DNA of 6,479 bases from Actinomycetota bacterium (GCA_013813345.1 JACCRW010000232.1:1-6479), one strand, 5' to 3'; shown: positions 1 through 5,537, counted from the first letter of the stretch. Made by a program: numbers and translations. Notes: generated by a model from the letters alone, not told the origin.

Positions 1-502
1 AGAAGATCCAGGGCCAGGAGAACAGGTCGGTCAGGATCCCGCCAAGGAGCAGGCCGACGGCGCCGCCACCGGCTGCGATCGCGCTCCAGACGCCCATCGC
101 CTTCGTCCGCTCCTGACCCTCGGCGAAGGTCGTCGTTACGATCGAGAGCGCCGCCGGCGAGACGAGGGCGGCGCCCAGCCCCTGGAGCCCGCGCGCGAGG
201 ATCAGGAACTCGGACGAGGTCGCGAGCCCGTTCAGGAGCGAGGCGAACGTGAAGATCACGAGCCCCGCGAGGAAGAGCCGCTTCCGCCCGAGGAGGTCGC
301 CCGCGCGCCCGCCGAGGAGCAGGAAGCCCCCGAAGATCAGGGTGTAGGAGTTGACGACCCACTGGAGCTCGGACGGCGACATCTCGAGGTCGCTCTGGAT
401 CGAGGGGAGGGCGACGTTGACGACCGTCGCGTCCAGGATGACCATGAACTGGGCGATTCAGACGAGGCTGAGGACGAGCCACGGGTTCGACTTGGCGGTC
501 AC
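1..502 (-). pseudogene. MFS transporter (DHA2-like), N-terminal part, in-frame stop at codon 15; runs off window
   Basis: This is the amino-terminal third of a major facilitator superfamily drug/proton antiporter, an integral membrane exporter. From a GTG at 502 the frame reads VTAKSNPWLVLSLV, then TGA (460-458), then IAQFMVILDATVVNVALPSI. That last stretch is the typical first helix of 14-helix DHA2 exporters. Further on, GGRAGDLLGRKRLF matches MFS motif A, and helices continue to SWPWIF at the window edge. The TGA falls in the middle of helix 1, where relatives usually have Cys or Trp, so a single substitution (TGC or TGG to TGA) explains it. An ATG at 445 could restart translation, but it has no good ribosome binding site and would lose half of helix 1. 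The family call is firm. Whether the gene is dead, mis-sequenced or restarted is open. It is divergent from the zinc-ribbon gene. Confidence 0.8.
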
Positions 503-568
503 GCGGTGGTTCTATCAGCCGCAGAACTAGCCGCCGGTACGGTTATCCGTAGTGGCCGACCGCGTCAG

Positions 569-630
569 ACCGAAACGGAACTGGATCCAGGAGGAGCGGC
601 GCAAGACGCTCGGCGACTACACCTGCATCT
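569..630 (+). repeat. Direct repeat, upstream copy (pair of 775-836)
   Basis: This 62-base stretch matches 775-836 at a constant offset of 206 bases with four mismatches (at 572, 575, 605 and 627). Similarity falls off sharply on both sides. It covers codons for residues 7-26 of the zinc-ribbon protein. Confidence 0.85.
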
Positions 631-633
631 CGG

Positions 634-660
634 CATGGGGGAACCCGTGGTTCCCCCATG
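634..660. repeat. Perfect 12-bp hairpin (REP-like)
   Basis: Positions 634-645 (catgggggaacc) are exactly complementary to 649-660 (ggttcccccatg), with a 3-base loop (cgt). The palindrome lies between the truncated and intact zinc-ribbon gene copies. It is followed by a C-rich, G-poor tract from 661. It has no U-tract, so a simple intrinsic terminator is less likely than a REP-type intergenic repeat. Confidence 0.7.
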
Positions 661-708
661 AGCCCCCTCCTTCTTCGCCGCCGCGTCTCGCACCGTCACG
701 CGCCTCCC

Positions 709-725
709 GCCGGGCAAAGCCCGGC
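709..725. repeat. Perfect 7-bp hairpin, second palindrome of the same intergenic element
   Basis: Positions 709-715 (gccgggc) pair perfectly with 719-725 (gcccggc) around the loop aaa. With the hairpin at 634-660 it makes a two-hairpin unit between the two gene copies. The ten bases caaagcccgg (715-724) recur at 4113-4122 in the inverted-repeat element near 4.1 kb, which hints at a related repeat family. Confidence 0.6.
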
Positions 726-757
726 TCCGGCGACCAGCGCCTGCTCATTCCGTTGGC

Positions 758-1048
758 GTGAAGGACGCAAATCGACCCAAGCGGAACTGGATCCAGGAGG
801 AGCGGCGCAAAACGCTCGGCGACTACACCTGCTTCTGCCTCGGGTGCGGCTCGGTGTGGCGCTACTTCCTCGAAGGCGAGGCCGCCCTCCCGGCCGAGTG
901 CCCTCACTGCGGCGGCGAGACGCGTCACCGCTGCCCCGCCTGTGAGGCGCCCTTCCCGTCGGCGTTCGCGGTCGAGTGCGAGGAGTGCGGAGCGCAGATT
1001 CGCCCGCCCGAGGTGCTCGGAGTCCGGATCCGCAAGTCCGGGAAGTAG
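758..1048 (+). CDS. Small protein with two zinc ribbons, function unknown
   Basis: This is a 96-residue protein starting at GTG 758. After a basic N-terminal segment (RPKRNWIQEERRKTLGDYT, residues 6-24) come two zinc ribbons built from four CxxC pairs: C27/C30 with C48/C51, and C59/C62 with C74/C77. C25 is an extra cysteine. Such ribbons bind Zn2+ structurally and are common in small nucleic-acid-binding or protein-adaptor proteins, but nothing here fixes a role. No Shine-Dalgarno sequence is visible before the start, so coupling to the upstream reading frame (GTGA overlap at 758-761) or weak initiation is possible. The 5' end of the gene is duplicated upstream at 552-630. Its TAG (1046-1048) touches the stop codon of the convergent cyclase gene. 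The coding call is well supported by the cysteine pattern; the function is unknown. Confidence 0.85.
   Translation: MKDANRPKRNWIQEERRKTLGDYTCFCLGCGSVWRYFLEGEAALPAECPHCGGETRHRCPACEAPFPSAFAVECEECGAQIRPPEVLGVRIRKSGK
775..836 (+). repeat. Direct repeat, downstream copy (pair of 569-630)
   Basis: This is the copy inside the intact zinc-ribbon gene, 58 of 62 bases identical to 569-630. It encodes the conserved basic segment ahead of the first CxxC pair. Confidence 0.85.
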
Positions 1049-2398
1049 CTATCCAGGAGGACGCAGGAGAAGGAAGACCGCAACTGGCTCGGTGCGGCCC
1101 TTCACCTCCACGTTCCCGAGTGGCTCGAGCTGCGCCCCCTGGAGTCGCGCCGCCGTGGCCGCCCCGATCGCCACTCCGCCCGCGGGGGCGAGCCCCTCGA
1201 TCCGGGAGGCAAGGTTGACGGTGTCGCCGACGACGCTGTAGGTTCGCCCGCCGGCGAGGGATCCGAGGACGCCCGCGCTGGCGGCGCCGGTGTTCAGGCC
1301 GACGCGAAAGCGAGGCCAGCCGGGTCGCCCCGCGGCGACAGCGGAGGTGGCCTCCTGGAGTGCGAGAGCCGCGCGCGCTGCCCGCTCCGGGTGATCGTCC
1401 TCGCCTTCGAACCTGGCCATCACGGCATCCCCGATCAGGCGGTCGACCCTGCCCCCGTGCCGCTCGACCTGAGGGATCGCCGCCTCGAAGTAGGCGTTCA
1501 GCATCCGGGTCACCTCGTCGGACTCGTGCCGCTCGGAGAACGACGTGAACCCTTTGAGGTCGGCGAAGAGCACCGTCACCTCGCTCTCGCCCTTGTCGAG
1601 ATACAGCGCGCCGAAGCGCTCCTCGTGCCATTCGCGGTGGGCTCCCACGGCGATCAGCGCGAAGGCGACGAGCATCAGGACGTGCCACTCCCACCACGAG
1701 AGCTGCCAGTTGCGGGAGACCGCGACCGCGACCATCGCCTCCGCCAGGAGCGCGAACGCAACGGCGAATGCGAGCAGGAGGCTCGAGCCACGGGCTCGAT
1801 AGAGGACGAGATAGCGGACGACGGCGAACGCGTAGAAGACGATTCCGGCGACTGAGAGTGCGACGAGCGGCGTCGACAGACGATCCGGGACGGTGACATC
1901 CTCCAGGTCAGGGGTCCAGGCGAGCGCGACGACCGTCCAGACGACGATTGCGGCGACCAGGACGCGCTCGACCCACCTCGAGAGCTGGAGCACGCGAGCG
2001 GCGCCGAGCCGGTCGAGGTCGAGCGCGGACGATGCAGCGAGCGCACCGGCGAGCACGAGCCCGATCGGAGTCGAGATCGCGAAGCCGAGGTTCGACGTCT
2101 CGAGGAGCACACCAGGTGTCGCAAGCGCGTGGAGGCCGAGGAATGCAGCAGCGGCGAGGAACGCGAGCGAGACGAGATGAACGCGCCCGTCGCCGCGCCG
2201 GCGAGCCGCGGCGCCCGTCGTGTAGGCGAGCGCGACGTTGACGCTCGCCGCGATCAGCACGAGCCAGAAGTGGGCGGGATTGTGCTGCCAGTGGAGGTCT
2301 GCGTCCGGCAGCGCGAGCACGAGGACGAGCCCGGCCAGCGGGAGCGCGAGGAGGCCCAGGGCCGGTCGGGCGGTGGCGGTCAGCCTCAGGCCGGCCAT
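1049..2398 (-). CDS. Membrane-anchored class III adenylate/guanylate cyclase
   Basis: A 449-residue enzyme predicted to make a cyclic nucleotide (cAMP or cGMP) from the NTP at the inner face of the membrane. Residues about 12-253 form roughly eight hydrophobic helices with His residues at 36, 39, 43, 74 and 90. The catalytic domain spans about 272-445. Metal-binding aspartates are D280 (LFADLKGF) and D324 (LIGDAV). N395 and R399 (VNLASR) are the transition-state pair. The usual purine-reading Lys is Arg320 (VDRLIGD), and the second selector position is Ser388 (YSVVGD), where class IIIb enzymes have Thr. ATG 2398 is chosen because the first helix follows at once; an in-frame extension upstream to 2653 would only translate the flavoprotein gene in another frame. 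A GGAG lies 11 bases upstream. The start overlaps the flavoprotein stop by 13 bases, which implies translational coupling. The class is sure; the nucleotide made is not. Confidence 0.92.
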   Translation of the reverse strand: MAGLRLTATARPALGLLALPLAGLVLVLALPDADLHWQHNPAHFWLVLIAASVNVALAYTTGAAARRRGDGRVHLVSLAFLAAAAFLGLHALATPGVLLETSNLGFAISTPIGLVLAGALAASSALDLDRLGAARVLQLSRWVERVLVAAIVVWTVVALAWTPDLEDVTVPDRLSTPLVALSVAGIVFYAFAVVRYLVLYRARGSSLLLAFAVAFALLAEAMVAVAVSRNWQLSWWEWHVLMLVAFALIAVGAHREWHEERFGALYLDKGESEVTVLFADLKGFTSFSERHESDEVTRMLNAYFEAAIPQVERHGGRVDRLIGDAVMARFEGEDDHPERAARAALALQEATSAVAAGRPGWPRFRVGLNTGAASAGVLGSLAGGRTYSVVGDTVNLASRIEGLAPAGGVAIGAATAARLQGAQLEPLGNVEVKGRTEPVAVFLLLRPPG

Positions 2399-4033
2399 CC
2401 CACCGCAGGCTCCAGGGAGAGAAAGGCGTGCACGTCGGTCAGGGCCATCGCCCCGTCGCCGACGGCGCCCGCGACCCGTTTGACGGCTCGCGCCCGTACG
2501 TCGCCCGCGGCGAAGACCCCGGGGACGCTCGTCTCCAGCGGCAACGGAGGACGTTCGAGCCGCCAACGGTCTCGGCTGCGCTCGTCGGCGAGTACCTCGG
2601 CGCCCGTGAGGAGGTAGCCCCAGTCGTCGCGCAGGATCTCCTCCGGCAACCATTCCGTCCGCGGCCGCGCGCCGATCAGGATCACGAGCGCGGCGGCGCC
2701 GACGGGCTCGGTCCCGCCGTTCGCGTCCCGAAGCTCGAGCTGTTCGAGGGAGCCGTCGCCCGTGGCGGCTGCGACCTCCGTGCCGGGGCGAACCTCCACG
2801 TTCGGCGTTCCTTCGATCGCGTCGATCAGATAGCGGGACATCGTCGCGGCGAGGCTCGAGCGCCGGACGAGGATCGTCACCTGCCGCGCATAGCGAGCGA
2901 GGTGAAGAGCGGCCTGGCCGGCTGAGTTACCGCCGCCGACCACGAACACCGGCTCTCCCGCGAGCGCCTGTGCTTCCGACATCGAGGCTCCGTAGAAGAC
3001 ACCCGCGCCTTCGAGCTCGGCGAGACCGGGAGCGTCGAGCCTTCGGTACTCCACCCCGAGTGCGAGCACGACCGCCCGGGCCGTCACAGCGACCCCGTCG
3101 GCAGACCTGACTGCGATCCCCGCTGCGAGCGGCTCGAGCGCGACGACGCGCTGGGTCAGCCGGAAGCGCGTTCCGAAGAGCCAGGCCTGCTGATAGGCGC
3201 GCTGGGCGAGCTCGCCGCCGCCGAGCCCGCGCGGGAAGCCGAGGTAATTGCGGATCAGCGAGCTCGAGCCCGCCTGACCACCCACGGCGCCGGCGTCGAG
3301 CACCGTCGTGCGCAGGCCCTTGGAGGATCCGTACCGCCGCGGAGAGCCCGGCCGGCCCGGCGCCGAGCACGACGAGGTCGGCCTCGTGGGGCTCGAGCGC
3401 CGTGGGGAAGCCGAGTGCTTGCGTCAGCTCGGCGGGGCTCGGATCCGAGAGGACGCTGCCGTCGGCGAGGAGCACTGTCGGCTCGGCGGGATGTGCCTCC
3501 TCCTGGAGCCGGTGGGGAATCCCGAGCCCGGAGATCGTCGCGCGCAGCGCGTGGGCGCGGGCCGAGCGGGCCTCCGCGACGATTGTGGCGCCGGCCGGCC
3601 CCTCCCCGCGCAGCCGCGCCGACTCCTGGAGCAGCTCGGCGATCGTCCTGTGGAAGACCTCGTCCGGAATGGTCGTCGGGCGCAGCACGTAGAGGTCGAT
3701 CCAGCCGCGCGCCATGCTCTTGAGGACGAGCTCGGCGAGCGGTCGATCCAGCCAGCCGAGCCACGGGATCAGGAGCCCGCGCCGCGCCGTCGGATGGAGG
3801 CCGCGAACGCGCGCGAGCAGCTCGGCGCCGCGCTCGCCCGCCGCGAGCACGACCGCGACGACCTCGCCCGCCGGCCGCGCCTCCTCGAGGACCGTGATCA
3901 ACTCGTCGTTCGTGCAGCCGCTGACCGCGTAGTCGCCGCCGTAGCGCCGAGCGAGCTCGTCGGTGACGCGGCCGCGCTCCGCCGGGTCGTCGTCGGCGAC
4001 CACGAGCAGCGGTTTGCGGGCGGCTGGGCTCAC
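2386..4033 (-). pseudogene. Fused receiver-like / thioredoxin-reductase-like FAD oxidoreductase, broken by one frameshift
   Basis: Frame-corrected (two bases added near 3333) this is about 549 residues, close to my recollection of the usual size of fused response-regulator/thioredoxin-reductase proteins. Residues 9-140 resemble a receiver: the acidic pocket ADDDP (13-17) is kept, but the phosphoacceptor region reads VVLAAG and the conserved Lys before Pro is Arg118. Residues about 149-212 are a shortened glutaredoxin-like linker. Then comes an FAD/NAD(P)H reductase: GAGPAGL (224-230), GGQAG, VVGGGNSAGQAA and the C-terminal GVFAAGDVRARAVKRVAGAVG. The CxxC of true thioredoxin reductases is replaced by YGAS, so disulfide reduction is unlikely. 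GTG 4033 is chosen because GGAG (4042-4039) lies five bases upstream; ATG 4051 and 4087 are in-frame alternatives. The stop overlaps the cyclase start. Two unshifted frames (2386-3303 and 2927-4087) would otherwise be called as separate genes. Confidence 0.85.
3325..3340 (-). other. Frameshift site in the flavoprotein gene
   Basis: On the minus strand the frame encoding GAGPAGLSAAV ends at about 3334. The homologous continuation YGSSKGLRTTVLDAG starts at 3333 in another frame. The local sequence gcggcggtacggatcc fits the loss of two bases from an original Val-Tyr pair (GTN TAC). No slippery heptamer is visible. Reading on without the shift gives Arg-rich shadow sequence to a stop at 2927. Confidence 0.8.
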
Positions 4034-4038
4034 GGGTG

Positions 4039-4042
4039 CTCC
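4039..4042 (-). promoter_or_regulatory. Ribosome binding site deciding the flavoprotein start
   Basis: The minus strand reads GGAG, then five bases, then GTG at 4033. Neither ATG at 4051 nor ATG at 4087 has a comparable site, so GTG 4033 is preferred. Confidence 0.5.
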
Positions 4043-4105
4043 ACGGACCATCCTACGACTCTGTGCGCGAGCGCTCCATGCGGCCACCGTCCCGAAGAGC
4101 CGTGT

Positions 4106-4200
4106 CCGGGGTCAAAGCCCGGAGACGTCTCTCGCGTCCGATTTCCCTGCACCTTGACGATCTCGTGTCCTAAACGGACACGGCCGGGCTTTGACCCCGG
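4106..4200. repeat. 95-bp element with 17-bp perfect inverted ends and an inner hairpin (MITE/REP-like)
   Basis: Positions 4106-4122 (ccggggtcaaagcccgg) are the exact reverse complement of 4184-4200 (ccgggctttgaccccgg). Inside, cgtgtcc (4164-4170) pairs with ggacacg (4176-4182) around taaac. The string cgtgtcc also flanks the unit on both sides (4101-4107 and 4202-4208), which could be the trace of a short target duplication or part of the repeat. It fills most of the 190-base gap between the ASCH gene and the flavoprotein gene, and carries no coding capacity. It could also end transcription from the ASCH operon, though no U-tract follows. It looks like a non-autonomous mobile or REP-type repeat. 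Confidence 0.65.
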
Positions 4201-4223
4201 GCGTGTCCCGCGGGGACGGGTGT

Positions 4224-4586
4224 TCAGAACATCGAGCCGATGATCTGTGAGAAGCGGATCACGGTGACCGTCTCGTCCTCGGCGACCTCGCGGTTGTAGA
4301 GCTGGCCGAGGAAGCGCGCCATCTCCTCCGGGCGGCGGATCTCCGGGTTGTCGTGCTCGATCTCGCGGGGCGAGAGCTCGCGCAGCTCCTTCACCTCGAC
4401 CTTGTCGATCACCGCGTCGAAGACCTTCTCGCGCTGCCCGTAGCGGACGCCGACGAGCACGGTCACGATCATCCCCTTCTTGTACTTCGCGGACTTGTCG
4501 CCGAGCCGGATCGTCGCCGTCTTGCGCTGCGTCCGCAGCTGGTCGGCGACGAGCGGCGAGTAGAAATTGAGGGCGAACATGGCCAT
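4224..4586 (-). CDS. ASCH-domain (PUA-like) protein
   Basis: A 120-residue cytoplasmic protein with the features of the ASCH fold, a PUA-like beta-barrel thought to bind RNA or nucleotides. It has FYSPLVADQL near the start, the basic motif RKTATIRLGD (21-30), KYKKGMIVTVLVG (34-46) forming a core strand, and DAVIDKVEVKELREL (57-71). Its length is normal for a single-domain family member. The start is ATG 4586, with ATG 4580 two codons later equally possible; neither has a clear ribosome binding site. It follows the DUF1622 gene by 32 bases in the same direction and may have its own promoter (4602-4630). The 3' side leads into the inverted-repeat element at 4106-4200. The target is unknown. The family assignment comes from motif recognition and is fairly confident. 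Confidence 0.8.
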   Translation of the reverse strand: MAMFALNFYSPLVADQLRTQRKTATIRLGDKSAKYKKGMIVTVLVGVRYGQREKVFDAVIDKVEVKELRELSPREIEHDNPEIRRPEEMARFLGQLYNREVAEDETVTVIRFSQIIGSMF

Positions 4587-4601
4587 CGCAGGTCGGGCGC
4601 C

Positions 4602-4630
4602 ACTATAGAGCGAGGGGTCTAACGAGTCGA
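4602..4630 (-). promoter_or_regulatory. Candidate sigma70-type promoter for the ASCH gene
   Basis: On the minus strand, TATAGT (4607-4602) matches the -10 consensus at five of six bases. TCGACT (4630-4625), 17 bases upstream, matches the -35 at four of six. It overlaps the end of the DUF1622 gene and would give a leader of about 10 bases. An AT-rich hexamer stands out in this GC-rich DNA, but function is an inference. Confidence 0.4.
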
Positions 4631-4996
4631 TACCTGCGCAGGGGACGCCTCCGAGTCACGATCGCGCTGCCAGGGCCAGCGGCCCTCGATCTCGAGCTCG
4701 AGCGCAAGACTGAGGAACGTCCGGATCAGCACGATCAGGGCGAGCGTGACCGTGCTCCTGAGCTCGGGGAAGGTCGCGACCGTCCGGATGATGTCGGCTG
4801 CGATCAGGATCTCGAGCCCGAGCAGGATCGCCCGGCCGACATCGTGCCGGTAGCGCCTGAAGGCATCGTCGGTCTCGCGTCGCGCCAATCGGCGGAGCGC
4901 GTACACCGTAGCGAGCACGAGCCCGCCGATCAGGACTGCGACCCCGACCAGGTCGATGCCCTTGCCGATCGCCTCGATCGAATCCATGAAGCTCAC
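4619..4996 (-). CDS. DUF1622 family membrane protein
   Basis: A 125-residue integral membrane protein with three predicted helices: about 14-36 (LVGVAVLIGGLVLATVYAL), 54-73 and 83-101. The segment GRAILLGLEILIAADIIRTV (54-73), with its charged residues in the membrane, is the hallmark of the DUF1622 family. Family members are usually about 110-130 residues, so it is full length. No biochemical role is known for the family. The start is GTG 4996 (VSFMDSIEA, read as Met). ATG 4987 is an alternative, and neither has a strong ribosome binding site. It lies 30 bases after the Nudix gene and 32 bases before the ASCH gene, all on the same strand, which suggests one transcript. The hydrophilic tail after residue 105 is rich in charged residues and probably cytoplasmic. 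Confidence 0.85.
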   Translation of the reverse strand: MSFMDSIEAIGKGIDLVGVAVLIGGLVLATVYALRRLARRETDDAFRRYRHDVGRAILLGLEILIAADIIRTVATFPELRSTVTLALIVLIRTFLSLALELEIEGRWPWQRDRDSEASPAQVSTR

Positions 4997-5026
4997 AGCA
5001 GAGCGAATCTCCGCCGAAAGCGCTTC

Positions 5027-5464
5027 TCAACCGCCGGCGAGCGCCTCCAGTGCCTGCCGTGCGACCTGCTGCTCGCCGCCGTAGGCGAGCTGCCGCGGCG
5101 CCTCCTCGAGTGGGAGCCAGCGCGCCTCCGCTACCTCGAGCTCCATCCCGGCCGGGATCTCGCCGATCCGGCCGCTCCGGTAGCGGAGCAGGTAGAAGCT
5201 GACGATCTTGAAGACGCGGGTGCCGTCGCTGCGCGTATACGCGTACTTGATGTCCGCGAGCTTCCGGTCGAGCCGTGCGTGCAGGCCCGTCTCCTCGTAG
5301 ACCTCCCGGATCGCGGTCGCGGCCGGAGCCTCGTCCGCCTCGATCCAGCCCTTCGGGAGTGCCCACGTCGTCTTGCCGCGCCCTCTCGGGCGGATGGCGG
5401 CCAGGTGCCAACGGCCGTGGAACCGTCGTACGAGGACACCACCGGCCGAAAACTCCCGCTCCAT
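5027..5464 (-). CDS. Nudix hydrolase
   Basis: A 145-residue cytoplasmic enzyme predicted to cleave a nucleoside diphosphate linked to another group (X), using Mg2+. The Nudix box is complete at residues 39-61: G39, E45, then REVYEETGL with R53, E54, E57, E58 and G60. The preceding WALPKGWIEADE resembles diadenosine-polyphosphate and MutT-like members, but the substrate cannot be fixed from this. The N-terminus REFSAGGVLVRR (3-14) is the usual first strand of the fold, so ATG 5464 is preferred; ATG 5479, five codons upstream, is in frame and also possible. It is the first gene of a likely Nudix, DUF1622, ASCH transcript. It is divergent from groES, with about 135 bases between the two starts, so its promoter must lie close to or overlap the chaperonin control region. 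Confidence 0.93.
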   Translation of the reverse strand: MEREFSAGGVLVRRFHGRWHLAAIRPRGRGKTTWALPKGWIEADEAPAATAIREVYEETGLHARLDRKLADIKYAYTRSDGTRVFKIVSFYLLRYRSGRIGEIPAGMELEVAEARWLPLEEAPRQLAYGGEQQVARQALEALAGG

Positions 5465-5506
5465 GCCTGTTTGTAACATAGTCGGGGCCGGAACGACGGT
5501 TGCCGC

Positions 5507-5534
5507 TTGCCCGCGGCTTCATCCCTGGTACTAT
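5507..5534 (+). promoter_or_regulatory. sigma70-type promoter of groES-groEL
   Basis: TTGCCC (5507-5512) and TACTAT (5529-5534) are separated by 16 bases. Transcription would begin near 5541, inside the left arm of CIRCE, so repressor binding would block initiation. Confidence 0.6.
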
Positions 5535-5537
5535 CGC

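Larger units (their letters stand above)
552..761 (+). pseudogene. Truncated duplicate of the zinc-ribbon gene 5' end, fused to a hairpin element
   Basis: The frame opens with GTG at 552. Its first 25 residues are nearly those of the complete gene 206 bases downstream, MADRVRPKRN against MKDANRPKRN, followed by an identical WIQEERRKTLGDYTC. Right after Cys25 the similarity stops, and the frame enters low-complexity Pro/Ser/Arg sequence encoded by the hairpin element until TGA at 759-761. None of the zinc-binding CxxC pairs survive, so a working zinc ribbon cannot be made. Over the shared codons (residues 7-25) the only three differences are synonymous. The TGA overlaps the GTG start of the intact gene as GTGA, so if this piece is translated it could act as a coupled leader. 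I regard it as a gene remnant. A translated leader peptide is the less likely alternative. Confidence 0.55.

Noticed and set aside
458..460. TGA read as Trp (alternative genetic code) or selenocysteine
   Set aside because: TGA ends the Nudix and flavoprotein genes as a normal stop and TGG is used for Trp throughout. No SECIS-like hairpin was seen nearby.
569..836. CRISPR-like or attachment-site repeat
   Set aside because: There are only two copies, they lie inside coding sequence, and they match as a gene duplication. No integrase or cas gene is present.
696..1697. 333-codon minus-strand open frame
   Set aside because: It is antisense to the zinc-ribbon gene and out of frame with the cyclase. 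Its translation is Arg/Pro/Gly-rich with no domain, typical of a GC-rich shadow frame.
2399..2653. 85-codon upstream extension of the cyclase frame
   Set aside because: It lies fully inside the flavoprotein gene in another frame and gives Arg-rich sequence. The hydrophobic N-terminus starts right after ATG 2398.
3325..3340. Programmed ribosomal frameshifting
   Set aside because: No slippery heptamer or downstream stem was seen, and I know of no such recoding in this protein family.
3308..4243. 311-codon plus-strand open frame
   Set aside because: It is the reverse-strand shadow of the flavoprotein gene, of low complexity with no recognisable fold, and it runs across the inverted-repeat element.
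4656..5522. 288-codon minus-strand open frame
   Set aside because: It overlaps the Nudix and DUF1622 genes in the wrong frame. Those two have clear motifs; this one is Arg/Gly/Pro-rich.
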